A stretch of DNA of 64,000 bases from positions 41,395 to 105,394 of the forward strand of contig JAFMAW010000003.1 in NCBI GenBank assembly GCA_029784795.1, given 5' to 3'. The notes beneath the pieces were generated by a model that saw only the letters and a program-made list of their open reading frames with translations, searched no databases and was not told the DNA's origin. This document shows positions 26,589-35,253 of this stretch, piece by piece. The position numbers and the translations under genes were made by a program. Positions within the stretch are counted from its first letter, which is position 1, and every line of letters begins with the position of its first letter. The DNA comes from Nitrososphaerota archaeon (lineage in GTDB: Archaea > Thermoproteota > Nitrososphaeria > Nitrososphaerales > UBA183).

Positions 26589-27137
26589 GTGGCCGAAGCT
26601 TCCATCATCATAGCGGGCTACGACCCCTCCTGGCCGCGCGAGTTCGCCGAGATTGGGGCGAAGCTGAGGGGAGCCCTAGGCGCGACCGCGCTGAGGATCG
26701 ACCACGTCGGTTCCACATCGGTCCCCGGCCTCGACGCCAAGTCCATTATAGACATCCAGGTCTCGGTGCTGCGTCTCGAGCCTCCAGACTCCTACTTCGT
26801 TCCGCTGGAGTCGCTGGGCTATCGCTTCCATGCGTCCAACCCAGACTTGACCAAGCGCTTCTTCCGCGAACCTCCGGGGACGCGGCGGGCGCACATCCAC
26901 GTGCGCCGGAGCGGGAGTTTCGACGGAGCGCTCAACCTCCTCTTCAGGGACTTCCTACGGTCGCACCCCGACGCCTCGCAGGAGTACGCGCAGGCGAAGT
27001 ATGACCTGGCCGCGAGGTTTCAGGACGACAGGGAAGGTTACGTCCTGGCCAAGGGGCCGGCCGTGTGGTCCATCCTTCGCCGCGCCCACGACTGGGCCCA
27101 GGCTTCCGGATGGTCTCCCGGAGAGGCGGACGCCTAG
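26589..27137 (+). CDS. GrpB/UPF0157 family nucleotidyltransferase-fold protein
   Basis: The 182-residue protein has the GrpB pattern: YDPSWPREFAEIGAKLRGALG, then IDHVGSTSVPGLDAKSIIDIQVSV with the G-S-T and D-x-D-like elements of the nucleotidyltransferase fold, then HIHVRRSGS...LNLLFRDFLRSHPDASQEYAQAKYDLA. The GTG start lies about 30 bases after GCATAACT near 26559-26566. The biochemical role of this family is not settled. Confidence 0.9.
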   Translation: MAEASIIIAGYDPSWPREFAEIGAKLRGALGATALRIDHVGSTSVPGLDAKSIIDIQVSVLRLEPPDSYFVPLESLGYRFHASNPDLTKRFFREPPGTRRAHIHVRRSGSFDGALNLLFRDFLRSHPDASQEYAQAKYDLAARFQDDREGYVLAKGPAVWSILRRAHDWAQASGWSPGEADA

Positions 27138-27149
27138 GCGGGTCGACCG

Positions 27150-27171
27150 ATGCCAGCCCAATGCCAGCCCA
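27150..27171. repeat. 11-bp tandem duplication
   Basis: ATGCCAGCCCA occurs twice head to tail (27150-27160 and 27161-27171) in the gap between the grpB-like gene and tRNA-Leu. No further copy was noticed and no function is proposed. Confidence 0.6.
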
Positions 27172-27199
27172 GGGGTGCCTGAGTAGTGGAACCGCGCGC

Positions 27200-27215
27200 C
27201 GGATCTGCTGATCCG
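27200..27215. terminator. Short perfect hairpin downstream of tRNA-Leu
   Basis: CGGATC-TGCT-GATCCG forms a 6-bp stem with a 4-base loop about 65 bases beyond the 3' end of the minus-strand tRNA. No T-run accompanies it, so terminator function is only a possibility. Confidence 0.3.
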
Positions 27216-27279
27216 AGCGCATCCCAGTGGTACGCGCATCACGGGCTGGCCTGCACATAGGCGCGGTCAGACACGAGCG

Positions 27280-27364
27280 TGCGGGGGGAGGGATTCGAAC
27301 CCTCGAACCCCTAAGGGACGAGGTCCTAAGCCTCGCGCCGTTGACCAGGCTGGGCGACCCCCGC
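27280..27364 (-). tRNA. tRNA-Leu (anticodon UAG)
   Basis: The 85-base minus-strand gene folds as a class II tRNA. It has a perfect 7-bp acceptor stem (GCGGGGG with CCCCCGC) and a D arm GCC...GGC. The anticodon stem is CGAGG/CCTCG with loop CTTAGGA (anticodon TAG), followed by a long variable arm (CCC-TTA-GGG) and a T arm GAGGG-TTCGAAT-CCCTC. The discriminator base is A, as expected for leucine, and CCA is not encoded. A TATATGG element at 27391-27397 lies about 27-33 bases upstream and overlaps the stop codon of the preceding membrane-protein gene. Confidence 0.97.
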
Positions 27365-27389
27365 GCAACCGGCGGCCCGCTCCGTGAAA

Positions 27390-28016
27390 CTATATGGTTT
27401 GCGTGCCCTCGCCCGCTGGGCGGCCTCTGTCGAGCTCTACGTGCAGGTACTTCTTGACGAGGGCTTCCCAGTCGAGCTGGTAGATCAGTATCCCGAGGCC
27501 CATGAACCCAGCGGTGACCGCGACGGTCACCCAGACGTTGGAGAATGTGAAGACCTGGATCACGTCCTTCAGTATGGTGAACTCGACCCCTATCTCCACA
27601 GCGCTCTTCAGCAGCTTCGCCCCGAAGGTGACCGTCCCCATCGCCGGCAGGGATACGGAGGTCGCCCCTGCCCCTATGTAGATGAAATCGTCTAGGGGGA
27701 GGATGGGCATGAAGGCGGTCACAAAGAGGACGGCGAAGAACATGCGCGTGGACGCGTTCCTGCCTATCAGCTGGACGTTCTTGTTCCTGACGAGGAACCG
27801 CCTCAACCCGAAGGCCCCGTAGTAGATAGCGAGCTTTCCCAGCGCCGCCCCGGCCGCAGAGAACAAGACGACCACCAGGAAGTTGGCCGGCGTGAACCCC
27901 ATCAGGATGAGGTCGAGGGTGGCAAAGAAGGTGTAGGACGCCCCGAAGAAAGGCGAGATGTTAGAGACGAAGCCGATGGCCAGTATCGCGGCTGCCTCCA
28001 GCAGCAGGGGGTTCAA
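27390..28016 (-). CDS. VTT/DedA-like membrane protein
   Basis: The 208-residue protein has about six membrane segments. The stretch AAGAALGKLAIYYGAFGLRRFL followed by TAFMPILPLDDFIYIGAG resembles the G-x-x-x-G and F-x-P elements of the VTT (SNARE-associated/DedA) domain, whose members scramble or transport lipids. Similarity is moderate. The TTG start lies about 25 bases after GATAAATA (minus strand, near 28038-28045). The stop codon overlaps the promoter element of the tRNA-Leu gene. The gene is divergent from the RAM-domain gene. Confidence 0.7.
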   Translation of the reverse strand: MNPLLLEAAAILAIGFVSNISPFFGASYTFFATLDLILMGFTPANFLVVVLFSAAGAALGKLAIYYGAFGLRRFLVRNKNVQLIGRNASTRMFFAVLFVTAFMPILPLDDFIYIGAGATSVSLPAMGTVTFGAKLLKSAVEIGVEFTILKDVIQVFTFSNVWVTVAVTAGFMGLGILIYQLDWEALVKKYLHVELDRGRPAGEGTQTI

Positions 28017-28090
28017 TCTGGTCCATCCGCCACACTCGCTATTTATCTCTGGCAGGGGTCAGAGCGAGCGTTCCATCTCATTTGGGAACG

Positions 28091-28097
28091 TATATAT
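28091..28097 (+). promoter_or_regulatory. TATA box of the RAM-domain gene
   Basis: TATATAT lies 40-46 bases before the ATG at 28137, predicting a transcript start near 28120 and a short leader. It is the strongest TATA element in this stretch. Confidence 0.6.
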
Positions 28098-28136
28098 CGG
28101 CGACAGGACGGCCGCCCAAGCCAACGGTCCCGCCTT

Positions 28137-28427
28137 ATGGTCAAGATGCTCGCGTTCGTGGACATATTCGTGGATTCGCCGAGCATGGATGCTGTAGTGG
28201 ATGCCTTGAAGAGGATCCCGAACATCGAGGAGCTCTACGAAGTGACGGGAGAGTTCGACGTCGTGACGCTCGTGTCGGCGGCAGACATCGAGGAGTTCAG
28301 GGACATCCTGAAGAACAAAATCCTCAAGATAAGAGGGGTCAAGAGCACGGTCAGCGCCATGGTCCTGTACACGCACAAGGGTCCGCGCTTCAACGGTGAC
28401 CAGAAACCTAGGCCTTCGGGGCGCTAG
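28137..28427 (+). CDS. Stand-alone Lrp/AsnC effector (RAM) domain protein
   Basis: The 96-residue protein is a ferredoxin-like RAM domain without the helix-turn-helix of Lrp. It opens with AFVDIFVDSPSMDAVVDALKRIPNIEELYEVTGEFDVVTLVSAADIEEFRDIL and ends with the RGVKSTVSAMVLYTHKG strand. Such proteins bind amino acids or act as modulators of full-length Lrp regulators. It lies 58 bases upstream of kdpA in the same direction and may share a transcript, but no functional link to potassium is known. Confidence 0.9.
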   Translation: MVKMLAFVDIFVDSPSMDAVVDALKRIPNIEELYEVTGEFDVVTLVSAADIEEFRDILKNKILKIRGVKSTVSAMVLYTHKGPRFNGDQKPRPSGR

Positions 28428-28484
28428 GCCGCCTGCGAAACACTCACATCAGGGGCCAAGGGGCAGCAATGGAACTTGAGATAG

Positions 28485-30152
28485 TTGATAGACGCTATCC
28501 AGGCTTTAGTCGTCGTAGCCATCCTGGCTTCGGCTCTCATCTCAGGTAGCCTCCTCGCTCCCTATGTGGTCAGGGTGCTCACCGGCGCTCCCACCCGGCT
28601 CGACCGGCTGCTGGACCCGGTTGAGAAGAGGGTCTACAGGCTCATCGGCGCCGACCCGACGATCACCATGGGTTGGAAGCAGTACTTCTTCGCCGCGCTC
28701 CTCCTCAACGTGGCCCAGATGGCCATAGCCTTCGCGATTCTCGTGGGCCAGGGCGTGCTCCCGCTGAACCCCCAGGGATTCCCCGGCCTCAGCTGGGACC
28801 TTGCCCTCAACACCGTGGTCTCATTTGCCACCAACACCAACCTCCAGCACTACGCAGGGGAGGCAACTCTGTCTTACTTCTCCCAGATGACTGCCATCCA
28901 GTTCCTGCAGTTCACCTCCGCAACGACCGGCGTCTGCGTGATGGCCGCGATGATAAGGGGTTTCAAGCCCGGTTCCGTCCACATGGGGAACTTCTACGTG
29001 GACTTCGTGAGGGTGCTCACCCGGTTATTGCTGCCGCTGTGCATCTTGGCCGCCCTCGTCTTTGTCGCCCTCGGCGTCCCGCAGACCATCGGAGGCTACG
29101 TCACGGTGAAGACGGTGGAAGGGGCGACCCAGACGCTCTTGGTGGGCCCTGTCGCCTCCCTCGTCGCCATAATGCAGATCGGGACGAACGGCGGGGGCTA
29201 TTTCGGCGCCAACTCGGCCTACCCGTTCCAGAACCCTAACCCTGCGACCGACGTGCTGCAGATCTACCTGATGCTTCTGATCCCCACCACCCTCATCTTC
29301 GTGTTCGGGGAGATGATAGGGAAGAAGAAGGAGACGCGCCCCATCCTGATAGGAAGCTACGCTCTCCTCGCGATCGACATGGTCATAGCGTTCCTTGGCT
29401 CGATTCCAGTGGTGGGGCCGGGGATAGAGACGAGGTTCGGGGGCTTCTTCTCCACCTTCTGGACTGTCATCACGACGGCTGTCACCACCGGCTCGGTGAA
29501 CGCTTCTCTCTCGGCGATCAACCCGCTCGGAATCCTGTCTGCCTTCATGGGGATGCTCATCCAGGCGACGCCGGGCGGCAAGGGGGTAGGTGTCATGTAC
29601 ATGATAATGTACATCGTCATAACTGTCTTCGTGGTCGGGCTCATGACCGGGCGCACCCCGGAGTATCTGGGCGCGAAGATCAACGCGAGGGACGTCAAAC
29701 TGGTCATGGTCGCCTTCTTGGTCCACCCGATCGCGATCCTGGTGCCGACCATAGCCGCCTACGCCACGAAGGCGGTCGACGCCATACCTGGCTTCTCCTC
29801 CCTCCCCACCTCGGTGGGGTTCACACAGGTCCTGTACGAGTTCGCGAGCTCGGCCGCCAACAATGGGTCCGACTTCTTCGGGGCCGCGGCCAACACCCCT
29901 TTCTTCAACTTCGCCACCGCGGCGGTGATTTTCGTGGGGCGCTACGTCCCCATCGCGATTCTCCTGGCGCTGGCCGGCTCGATGATAGGCAGGAAGAGGG
30001 TCGCGGAGCAGAGCCTAAGGACCGACGGCGCCGCCTTCTCCTTTGTCCTGGTCGGGAGCATCCTCCTGCTCGTCGTCCTGACGTTCCTGCCGTTCCTCAT
30101 GCTCGGCCCCCTGTTGACGTACTTCCAAGGCATGGTGAACTTCTTTGGCTAG
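28485..30152 (+). CDS. kdpA: Potassium-transporting ATPase A subunit
   Basis: The 555-residue protein is the potassium-selective channel-like subunit of the high-affinity Kdp pump. It shows the WKQYFFAALLLN and LSWDLALNTVVSFATNTNLQHYAGE blocks and the later selectivity-type segments GTNGGGYFGANSAYPFQNP and SAANNGSDFFGAAANTP. About ten membrane segments are seen. The TTG start gives alignment with the usual N-terminus (hydrophobic helix then VRVLTGAPTRLDRLLDPVE). It overlaps kdpB by eight bases. No KdpF is obvious and no kdpD/kdpE lies nearby. Confidence 0.96.
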   Translation: MIDAIQALVVVAILASALISGSLLAPYVVRVLTGAPTRLDRLLDPVEKRVYRLIGADPTITMGWKQYFFAALLLNVAQMAIAFAILVGQGVLPLNPQGFPGLSWDLALNTVVSFATNTNLQHYAGEATLSYFSQMTAIQFLQFTSATTGVCVMAAMIRGFKPGSVHMGNFYVDFVRVLTRLLLPLCILAALVFVALGVPQTIGGYVTVKTVEGATQTLLVGPVASLVAIMQIGTNGGGYFGANSAYPFQNPNPATDVLQIYLMLLIPTTLIFVFGEMIGKKKETRPILIGSYALLAIDMVIAFLGSIPVVGPGIETRFGGFFSTFWTVITTAVTTGSVNASLSAINPLGILSAFMGMLIQATPGGKGVGVMYMIMYIVITVFVVGLMTGRTPEYLGAKINARDVKLVMVAFLVHPIAILVPTIAAYATKAVDAIPGFSSLPTSVGFTQVLYEFASSAANNGSDFFGAAANTPFFNFATAAVIFVGRYVPIAILLALAGSMIGRKRVAEQSLRTDGAAFSFVLVGSILLLVVLTFLPFLMLGPLLTYFQGMVNFFG

Positions 30153-32304
30153 GAGAGTCCCAGGCCTCGACCGGGTACTGGGGAAGGCTAGGCTCGCGCG
30201 CCGCCCATCCGCCCTGACTACCAAGACCCTGGCCGACTCGGTCGTAAGGCTGAGCCCAGTCTCGCTCCTCGCCAACCCGGTGATGCTGATCGTTGAGCTG
30301 ACGTTCTTCATTGTCGCGGCCATGGCCGCATACCCATACGCCTTCGTCCCGTTCGCCAGCCCTGGAGAGCGGCGGTTCTACGCTGAAGTGGCCGTCATCC
30401 TCCTGGTCACCGTCTGGTTCAGCACCCTCTCGGACTCCCTGGCTGAGCAGCAGGCGAAGAACACGGCGAGCAGCCTGAAGCAGCTGGAGACCGAGGTGCC
30501 GGCGAAGAAGGTGGTCACCGAAGGCTGGGAGCGGCAGATAGTCCGCACGGAGTCCACCAAGCTCCAGAAGGGGGACCTGGTCCTACTGGAGAAGGGGGAC
30601 GTCGTCCCCATGGACGCGGAGGTCCTGGAGGGGATAGCCATGGTGGATGAGTCACTTGTCACCGGCGAGTCGGTGGCGGTCCGGAAGGCCCCCGGGGACA
30701 GCCTGATCGGAGGGTCGAAGGTCGCCAGCGACACCATGACCGCCAGGGTGGCGGTGAACCCTGGAGAGAGCTACCTGGACCAGATGGTCCGCCTCGTCGA
30801 GTCCTCCAAGCGCCCCAAGACCCCCAACGAGGTCGCAATCACCATGGTCCTCTTCGGCCTTTCAGCCGTCTTCACCATAATCATAGCCTCCATCCTCGGA
30901 CTCTCAGTCACCCTGGGGCTCAGCGTCGACCTCTCTGTCCTGATCGCGCTCTATGTCTGCCTCCTCCCAACCACCATCGGGGCCCTCCTCCCGGCCATCG
31001 GCCTCTCTGGGATCAGCCGCCTCTACGAAAGGAAGGTGATTGCGAAGTCCGGTCGGGCCATAGAGACCGCCGGTGACACCGACGTGATACTGCTGGACAA
31101 GACAGGGACCATCACCGTGGGCAATAGGCAGGCGGTCGAGATGATCCCTCTGGACGGCAAGACCGAGAAGGAGGTGGGCGAGGCTGCGTTCCTATCGTCG
31201 TGGTTCGACGACACCCCCGAAGGGCGCAGCGTGATCAGGCTAGGTTACGAGAAGGGGTACGTCCCCAGAGAGCTCAACGCCCTCACCATGTCCGAAGTCT
31301 ACGACTTCTCGGCGCAGACGAGGACCAGCGGGGTGAAGCTCCACTTCGGAGCAAGCTTCGTCCTCCCTAAGGGGAGCGTCCAGAGGGTCAGGCGCAAGTT
31401 CTACCTCGAGGACGCCAGCGAGCAGGGGATGCACCTCTCTGGTGAGGAGACCGAGATCGTGAAGGGGGCCCCTGACTCTTTCCTGAAGTCGGGCTTCAAG
31501 GCGCCCCAGGGATTCCGGGAGCTGGTGGACAAGATCGCTTCCGAAGGGGACACGCCGATGGCGGTCGCCCGAGACCACGAGGTGATAGGGCTGGTCAGGC
31601 TGAAGGACGTCCTGAAGCCCGGGACCAGGGAAAAGATAGAGGCCGTGCGCTCCATGGGAATCAGGCCGGTCATGATAACCGGGGACCAGCCCCTGACCGC
31701 GAAGAGCATAGCCTCAGAGGTGGGGATCGACGAGTTCGTCGCCCAGGTCAGGCCCGAGGACAAGTACAGCATCGTCCTGAAGGAGCAGTCTCAGAACCAC
31801 ATCGTAGCGATGATTGGCGACGGGACCAACGACGCCCCGGCCTTGGCGGCGGCCGACGTCGGCCTTTCCATGAACTCAGGCACCGAGGCAGCCAAGGAGG
31901 CGGCAAACATGGTGGACCTCGAGTCCAACCCCGCCAAGATAATCGACGTCGTGCTGCTAGGCAAGCAGCTCCTCATGACCCGCGGAGCGGTCACAGCCTT
32001 CAGCATCTCCAACGACGTGGCGAAGTACTTCGCCATCCTCCCGGTGATGTTCGCCACCGCCTTCCCCGCCCTCCGGTCGCTCAACATCCTGGGGCTCGAC
32101 CTTCAGACCGCCGTCCTCTCAGCCCTCATCTTCAACGCCGTCGTCATACCGATGCTCATCCCTCTGGCCATGCGCGGGGTGACCTTCAAACCATCGAGCA
32201 CCATGTCGCTCTTCCTCAGGAACGTCCTGATCTACGGCGTCGGCGGGGTCATCGTGCCGTTCATCGGCATAAAGCTCATCGACCTGCTCCTGGGGGTCCT
32301 GTAG
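30145..32304 (+). CDS. kdpB: Potassium-transporting P-type ATPase B subunit
   Basis: The 719-residue catalytic subunit hydrolyses ATP to drive KdpA. It has TGES (173-176), the intramembrane LLPTTIGALLPAIG, the phosphorylation site D318-KTGT, and VAMIGDGTNDAPALAAADVGLSMNSGTEAAKEAANMVDLESNPAKI. The TTG start overlaps kdpA, so the subunits are translationally coupled. The N-terminal approximately 25 residues are basic. Length and motifs are complete. Ser in TGES, the inhibitory phosphorylation site known for Escherichia coli KdpB, is conserved. Confidence 0.97.
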   Translation: MARRVPGLDRVLGKARLARRPSALTTKTLADSVVRLSPVSLLANPVMLIVELTFFIVAAMAAYPYAFVPFASPGERRFYAEVAVILLVTVWFSTLSDSLAEQQAKNTASSLKQLETEVPAKKVVTEGWERQIVRTESTKLQKGDLVLLEKGDVVPMDAEVLEGIAMVDESLVTGESVAVRKAPGDSLIGGSKVASDTMTARVAVNPGESYLDQMVRLVESSKRPKTPNEVAITMVLFGLSAVFTIIIASILGLSVTLGLSVDLSVLIALYVCLLPTTIGALLPAIGLSGISRLYERKVIAKSGRAIETAGDTDVILLDKTGTITVGNRQAVEMIPLDGKTEKEVGEAAFLSSWFDDTPEGRSVIRLGYEKGYVPRELNALTMSEVYDFSAQTRTSGVKLHFGASFVLPKGSVQRVRRKFYLEDASEQGMHLSGEETEIVKGAPDSFLKSGFKAPQGFRELVDKIASEGDTPMAVARDHEVIGLVRLKDVLKPGTREKIEAVRSMGIRPVMITGDQPLTAKSIASEVGIDEFVAQVRPEDKYSIVLKEQSQNHIVAMIGDGTNDAPALAAADVGLSMNSGTEAAKEAANMVDLESNPAKIIDVVLLGKQLLMTRGAVTAFSISNDVAKYFAILPVMFATAFPALRSLNILGLDLQTAVLSALIFNAVVIPMLIPLAMRGVTFKPSSTMSLFLRNVLIYGVGGVIVPFIGIKLIDLLLGVL

Positions 32305-32309
32305 GCGGC

Positions 32310-32786
32310 GTGACAATGAGCTCCAAGGCATCCAGGTGGAAGACCTACAGGCCGGTGATTGCCCTCTCAATCCTGTCGATGCTCGTCTGCGGGCTCGCCT
32401 ACCCCCTTCTGATCACCGGTGTCTCCCAGGCGGCGTTCCCCTACCAAGCCAACGGGAGCCAGGTCCAGCTTGGAGGGAGGGCCGTCGGATCCTACTACAT
32501 CGACAACGGCTTCACCCTCCCGATCTTCTTCCACGGGAGGAACGAGACCAACCCGTTCACGGCGTCTGCTTCGGGGGTCGACCCTGACATCACGCTCTCG
32601 GACGCCCTGTCTCAGATTCCGAGAATCTCAAACGCCACCGGCATACCAGCGTCGAGCCTCGATGCCCTGGTCGTGGCCCACGAGCACTGGACCCTCTGGA
32701 TCACCGGGGACCCGTACGTCAACGTCTTGGAGCTCAACCTGGCGCTCATCGCTGCCTATCCGTCGTCCTACCCTGGCTACGCCTAG
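32310..32786 (+). CDS. kdpC: Potassium-transporting ATPase C subunit
   Basis: The 158-residue product has one N-terminal membrane helix (PVIALSILSMLVCGLAYPLLITGVSQ) and the KdpC ectodomain with GRAVGSYYIDNG, ASGVDPDITLSDALSQIPRIS and the final VNVLELNLAL. It stabilises the KdpAB complex. It is shorter than typical bacterial KdpC (about 190 residues), mostly through a shorter middle. The gene follows kdpB by five bases; GTG at 32310 or ATG two codons later are both usable starts. Confidence 0.94.
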   Translation: MTMSSKASRWKTYRPVIALSILSMLVCGLAYPLLITGVSQAAFPYQANGSQVQLGGRAVGSYYIDNGFTLPIFFHGRNETNPFTASASGVDPDITLSDALSQIPRISNATGIPASSLDALVVAHEHWTLWITGDPYVNVLELNLALIAAYPSSYPGYA

Positions 32787-32790
32787 AGCC

Positions 32791-33093
32791 TCAGTTCTTG
32801 GAAGCGCGCCTGCGCTTCTCCTCTTCCTTCTTCGCCTTCTTCTGGCGCTCTTCGCGCCTCTGGCGGTCGTACTCACCCAGCGGGCCTTCGTGCTCGGTGA
32901 AGCCATGGTGCATCTCGAATGCCCTCTTCACCATCTCTTCCGAGTCCCTGTCCCTCTTGACCAGCCTCACGGAGAGGTTCCGCCTGTCGATGACCGTCCA
33001 CTCCAGCCCCTTAAGCTTCTTCAGCTCCTCGACCGCCTGCTCCATGGCGTACTCGTTCCCGAAGAGCCCTCTTATCTCCCATGTCCCGGCCAT
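32791..33093 (-). CDS. Small basic-tailed protein, unknown function
   Basis: The 100-residue product has an alpha/beta N-terminal part (WEIRGLFGNEYAMEQAVEELKKLKGLEWTVIDRRNLSVRLVKRD), resembling a small ferredoxin-like or ACT-like fold, and a highly charged Lys/Arg/Glu C-terminal tail. The ATG lies 25-33 bases after CTTTTATC on the minus strand, so it is leaderless. It converges with kdpC. No family recognised. Confidence 0.65.
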   Translation of the reverse strand: MAGTWEIRGLFGNEYAMEQAVEELKKLKGLEWTVIDRRNLSVRLVKRDRDSEEMVKRAFEMHHGFTEHEGPLGEYDRQRREERQKKAKKEEEKRRRASKN

Positions 33094-33126
33094 CTTGCTC
33101 CCGCCGCCGGAGGGACGATAAAAGCT

Positions 33127-35142
33127 CTAACTTGCGCCCAGCTGGGACGCGAGGTCAGCGGCGCTCCCGGCAGGGAGGCTGCACACGCCGTTCACGCAGA
33201 CGTAGGCCAGCGGCTTGGCGCCGGGCTTCCTCCCCTCGAGCAGCGGGCTGATCTTCGAAAGCGCCGGGTAGTTGGCTCCGGTCCCTACCACGAGGACCCT
33301 GTCGGGGGAGAACGCCCCATACGCGGCCTCGACGAAGGGCTTCGCTTCGGCCGGCCCACTGGCGGTCACCACGACCTGCCTCGACCCGTTCACCAGGAGG
33401 TCCAGGCCCGTGAGCATGCAGGCGTGGCCCGTCGCGTTCCTGCTCAGCTCGCTGCCGAACGCCCTCAGCGTCCTCTCCGCGGCCTTCCTGAACTCGTCCT
33501 TCCCTGTGAGCTCGGCGAGCCTGACCAGGTCCAAGACGGCGGCCGAGTTCCCGGACGGCGTGGGGCCGTCGTAACTTTCCTTCAACCTGGCTGGCTGCTG
33601 TTCCAGAGCCATGTAGAACCCGCCTGACCCCTTGTCCTCGAACTCAAGCATCGTCCCCGTCAGCCTCAGAGAGTCGCGGAGGCGGTCTGGGTCCCCGGTC
33701 GCCTCGAACAGGTCCAACAGCCCCATGACGAAGAAGGCGTAGTCTTCCAGGGTCCCGGGGAGCGCCGCTTCGCCGTCCGCGTACCTCCGGAGGAGCCTTC
33801 CGCCCTCGGACAGCGCGCCGAGGACGAAGTCTGCGGCCCTGGACGCCTCAGCCACCAGCGCGTCGTCGCGAAGGACTCCGCCGGCGTAGGCGAGCGCCGA
33901 TATGGCGAGGCCGTTCCACGAGGTCAGGACCTTCGTGTCCGTCTTCGGCCTCGGCCTCGTGAGCCTCATGGAGTACAGCGCCGGCCTGGCCCTGGCCGCC
34001 GCCTCCTGATCTTCCTTCGGCTGGGCTCTGCCGGGGTCGAGATGGAGCAGGCTCCGGCCGTCGAAGTTGCCTGTCCTGGTGACCCCATAGACCCTGTTGA
34101 ACGCCTCCCCGTCAGCCTCTCCGACGCACTGGATGACCTCCTGCGGGGTCCAGCTGTAGTACGCCCCTTCTCCCTCTGCCGTGTCCGCGTCCTGGGCGGA
34201 GTAGAAGCCGCCTTCCGGGTTTTTCATCTCCCGGACGATCCATCCCAGGGCCTCTTGGGCCACTGTGGCGTACTCCGGCTTCCCTGCCAGCTGGTAGCCC
34301 TCGGCGTAGACCCTCGCCAGGAGCGCGTTGTCATAGAGCATTTTCTCGAAGTGAGGCACCAGCCACGCCCTGTCGGTGGAATAGCGGTGGAACCCGCCCC
34401 CCAGGTGGTCCCTTATCCCGCCGGCCATCATCTCGTCCAGCGTCTTCAGCGCACTGGCCTTCGCCAGCTCGTTCCCGGTCCTAAAGTGGTACCGCAGGAG
34501 GAATCCCAGGGTGATCGGGAGGGGGAACTTCGGGGCGGTGCTGAACCCTCCCCGGGCCGAGTCGAAGCTGGACATCAGGCCCGCGTAGCACTCGTCGAGC
34601 GCCTCCTTCGCAGGCTCCGCCGGCCCCTCAACTCTCCCCTGGACCGCCTTCGACACCTCTTGCGCGTTGGCCGACACCTCGCTTCTCTTCTCCTTCCAGA
34701 GGTTCGCGACGAACTGCAAGACCTGCATGAAGCTCGGCATTCCCTGGCGGGGCTCGGGCGGGAAGTACGTCCCGCCGTAGAATGGCTCGAGGCCGGGGGC
34801 GAGGAAGACGCTCAACGGCCACCCCCCGCCCCCGGTCATCGCCTGGACGGCGGCCATGTAGTAGGCGTCGACCTCCGGCCTCTCCTCTCTGTCGACCTTG
34901 ATGGGGATGAAGTTCTTGTTGATGAAGGCCGCCGTCTTCGGGTCTTCGAACGACTCCTTCGCGAGGACGTGGCACCAGTGGCAGGTGGAGTACCCTATGC
35001 TCAGGAAGATCGGTTTGCCGTCGTTCTTCGCCTTGGCCAGCGCCTCCTCGCACCATGGCCACCAGTCCACTGGGTTGTAGGCGTGCTCCAGCAGGTATGG
35101 GCTCTTCTCCTTTGCCAGCCTGTTGGGCGGCCTGTTCTCCAA
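33127..35142 (-). CDS. Thioredoxin-domain DUF255/YyaL-type protein
   Basis: The protein (about 671 residues from this start) combines an N-terminal thioredoxin-like DUF255 domain with a C-terminal alpha/alpha-barrel. The first has [24 protein letters not shown], the redox-like S-T-C54-H-W-C57-H motif and [15 protein letters not shown]. The barrel resembles the GlcNAc 2-epimerase fold ([36 protein letters not shown]). Homologues include YyaL and human SSP411; their reaction is not established. The start is taken at TTG 35142 because AATTAG on the minus strand (35169-35174) is about 30 bases upstream; TTG 35196 would add 18 residues unlike the family. Confidence 0.93.
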   Translation of the reverse strand: MENRPPNRLAKEKSPYLLEHAYNPVDWWPWCEEALAKAKNDGKPIFLSIGYSTCHWCHVLAKESFEDPKTAAFINKNFIPIKVDREERPEVDAYYMAAVQAMTGGGGWPLSVFLAPGLEPFYGGTYFPPEPRQGMPSFMQVLQFVANLWKEKRSEVSANAQEVSKAVQGRVEGPAEPAKEALDECYAGLMSSFDSARGGFSTAPKFPLPITLGFLLRYHFRTGNELAKASALKTLDEMMAGGIRDHLGGGFHRYSTDRAWLVPHFEKMLYDNALLARVYAEGYQLAGKPEYATVAQEALGWIVREMKNPEGGFYSAQDADTAEGEGAYYSWTPQEVIQCVGEADGEAFNRVYGVTRTGNFDGRSLLHLDPGRAQPKEDQEAAARARPALYSMRLTRPRPKTDTKVLTSWNGLAISALAYAGGVLRDDALVAEASRAADFVLGALSEGGRLLRRYADGEAALPGTLEDYAFFVMGLLDLFEATGDPDRLRDSLRLTGTMLEFEDKGSGGFYMALEQQPARLKESYDGPTPSGNSAAVLDLVRLAELTGKDEFRKAAERTLRAFGSELSRNATGHACMLTGLDLLVNGSRQVVVTASGPAEAKPFVEAAYGAFSPDRVLVVGTGANYPALSKISPLLEGRKPGAKPLAYVCVNGVCSLPAGSAADLASQLGAS

Positions 35143-35253
35143 CTTCCTTTGGCAGACGCGGCGCCGTCTAATTGAAGTTGTCTCCGGAGGGAACAATGTT
35201 TAACATCGTTCTGCCCGTTGCGAGCCAGGGCCCAGCCGGCCACGTGAATCTCA

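Noticed and set aside
28469..28549. Short frame starting at ATG 28469, a possible KdpF
   Set aside because: Its 26-residue translation is charged and arginine-rich, not the hydrophobic helix expected for KdpF, and it overlaps kdpA in another frame.
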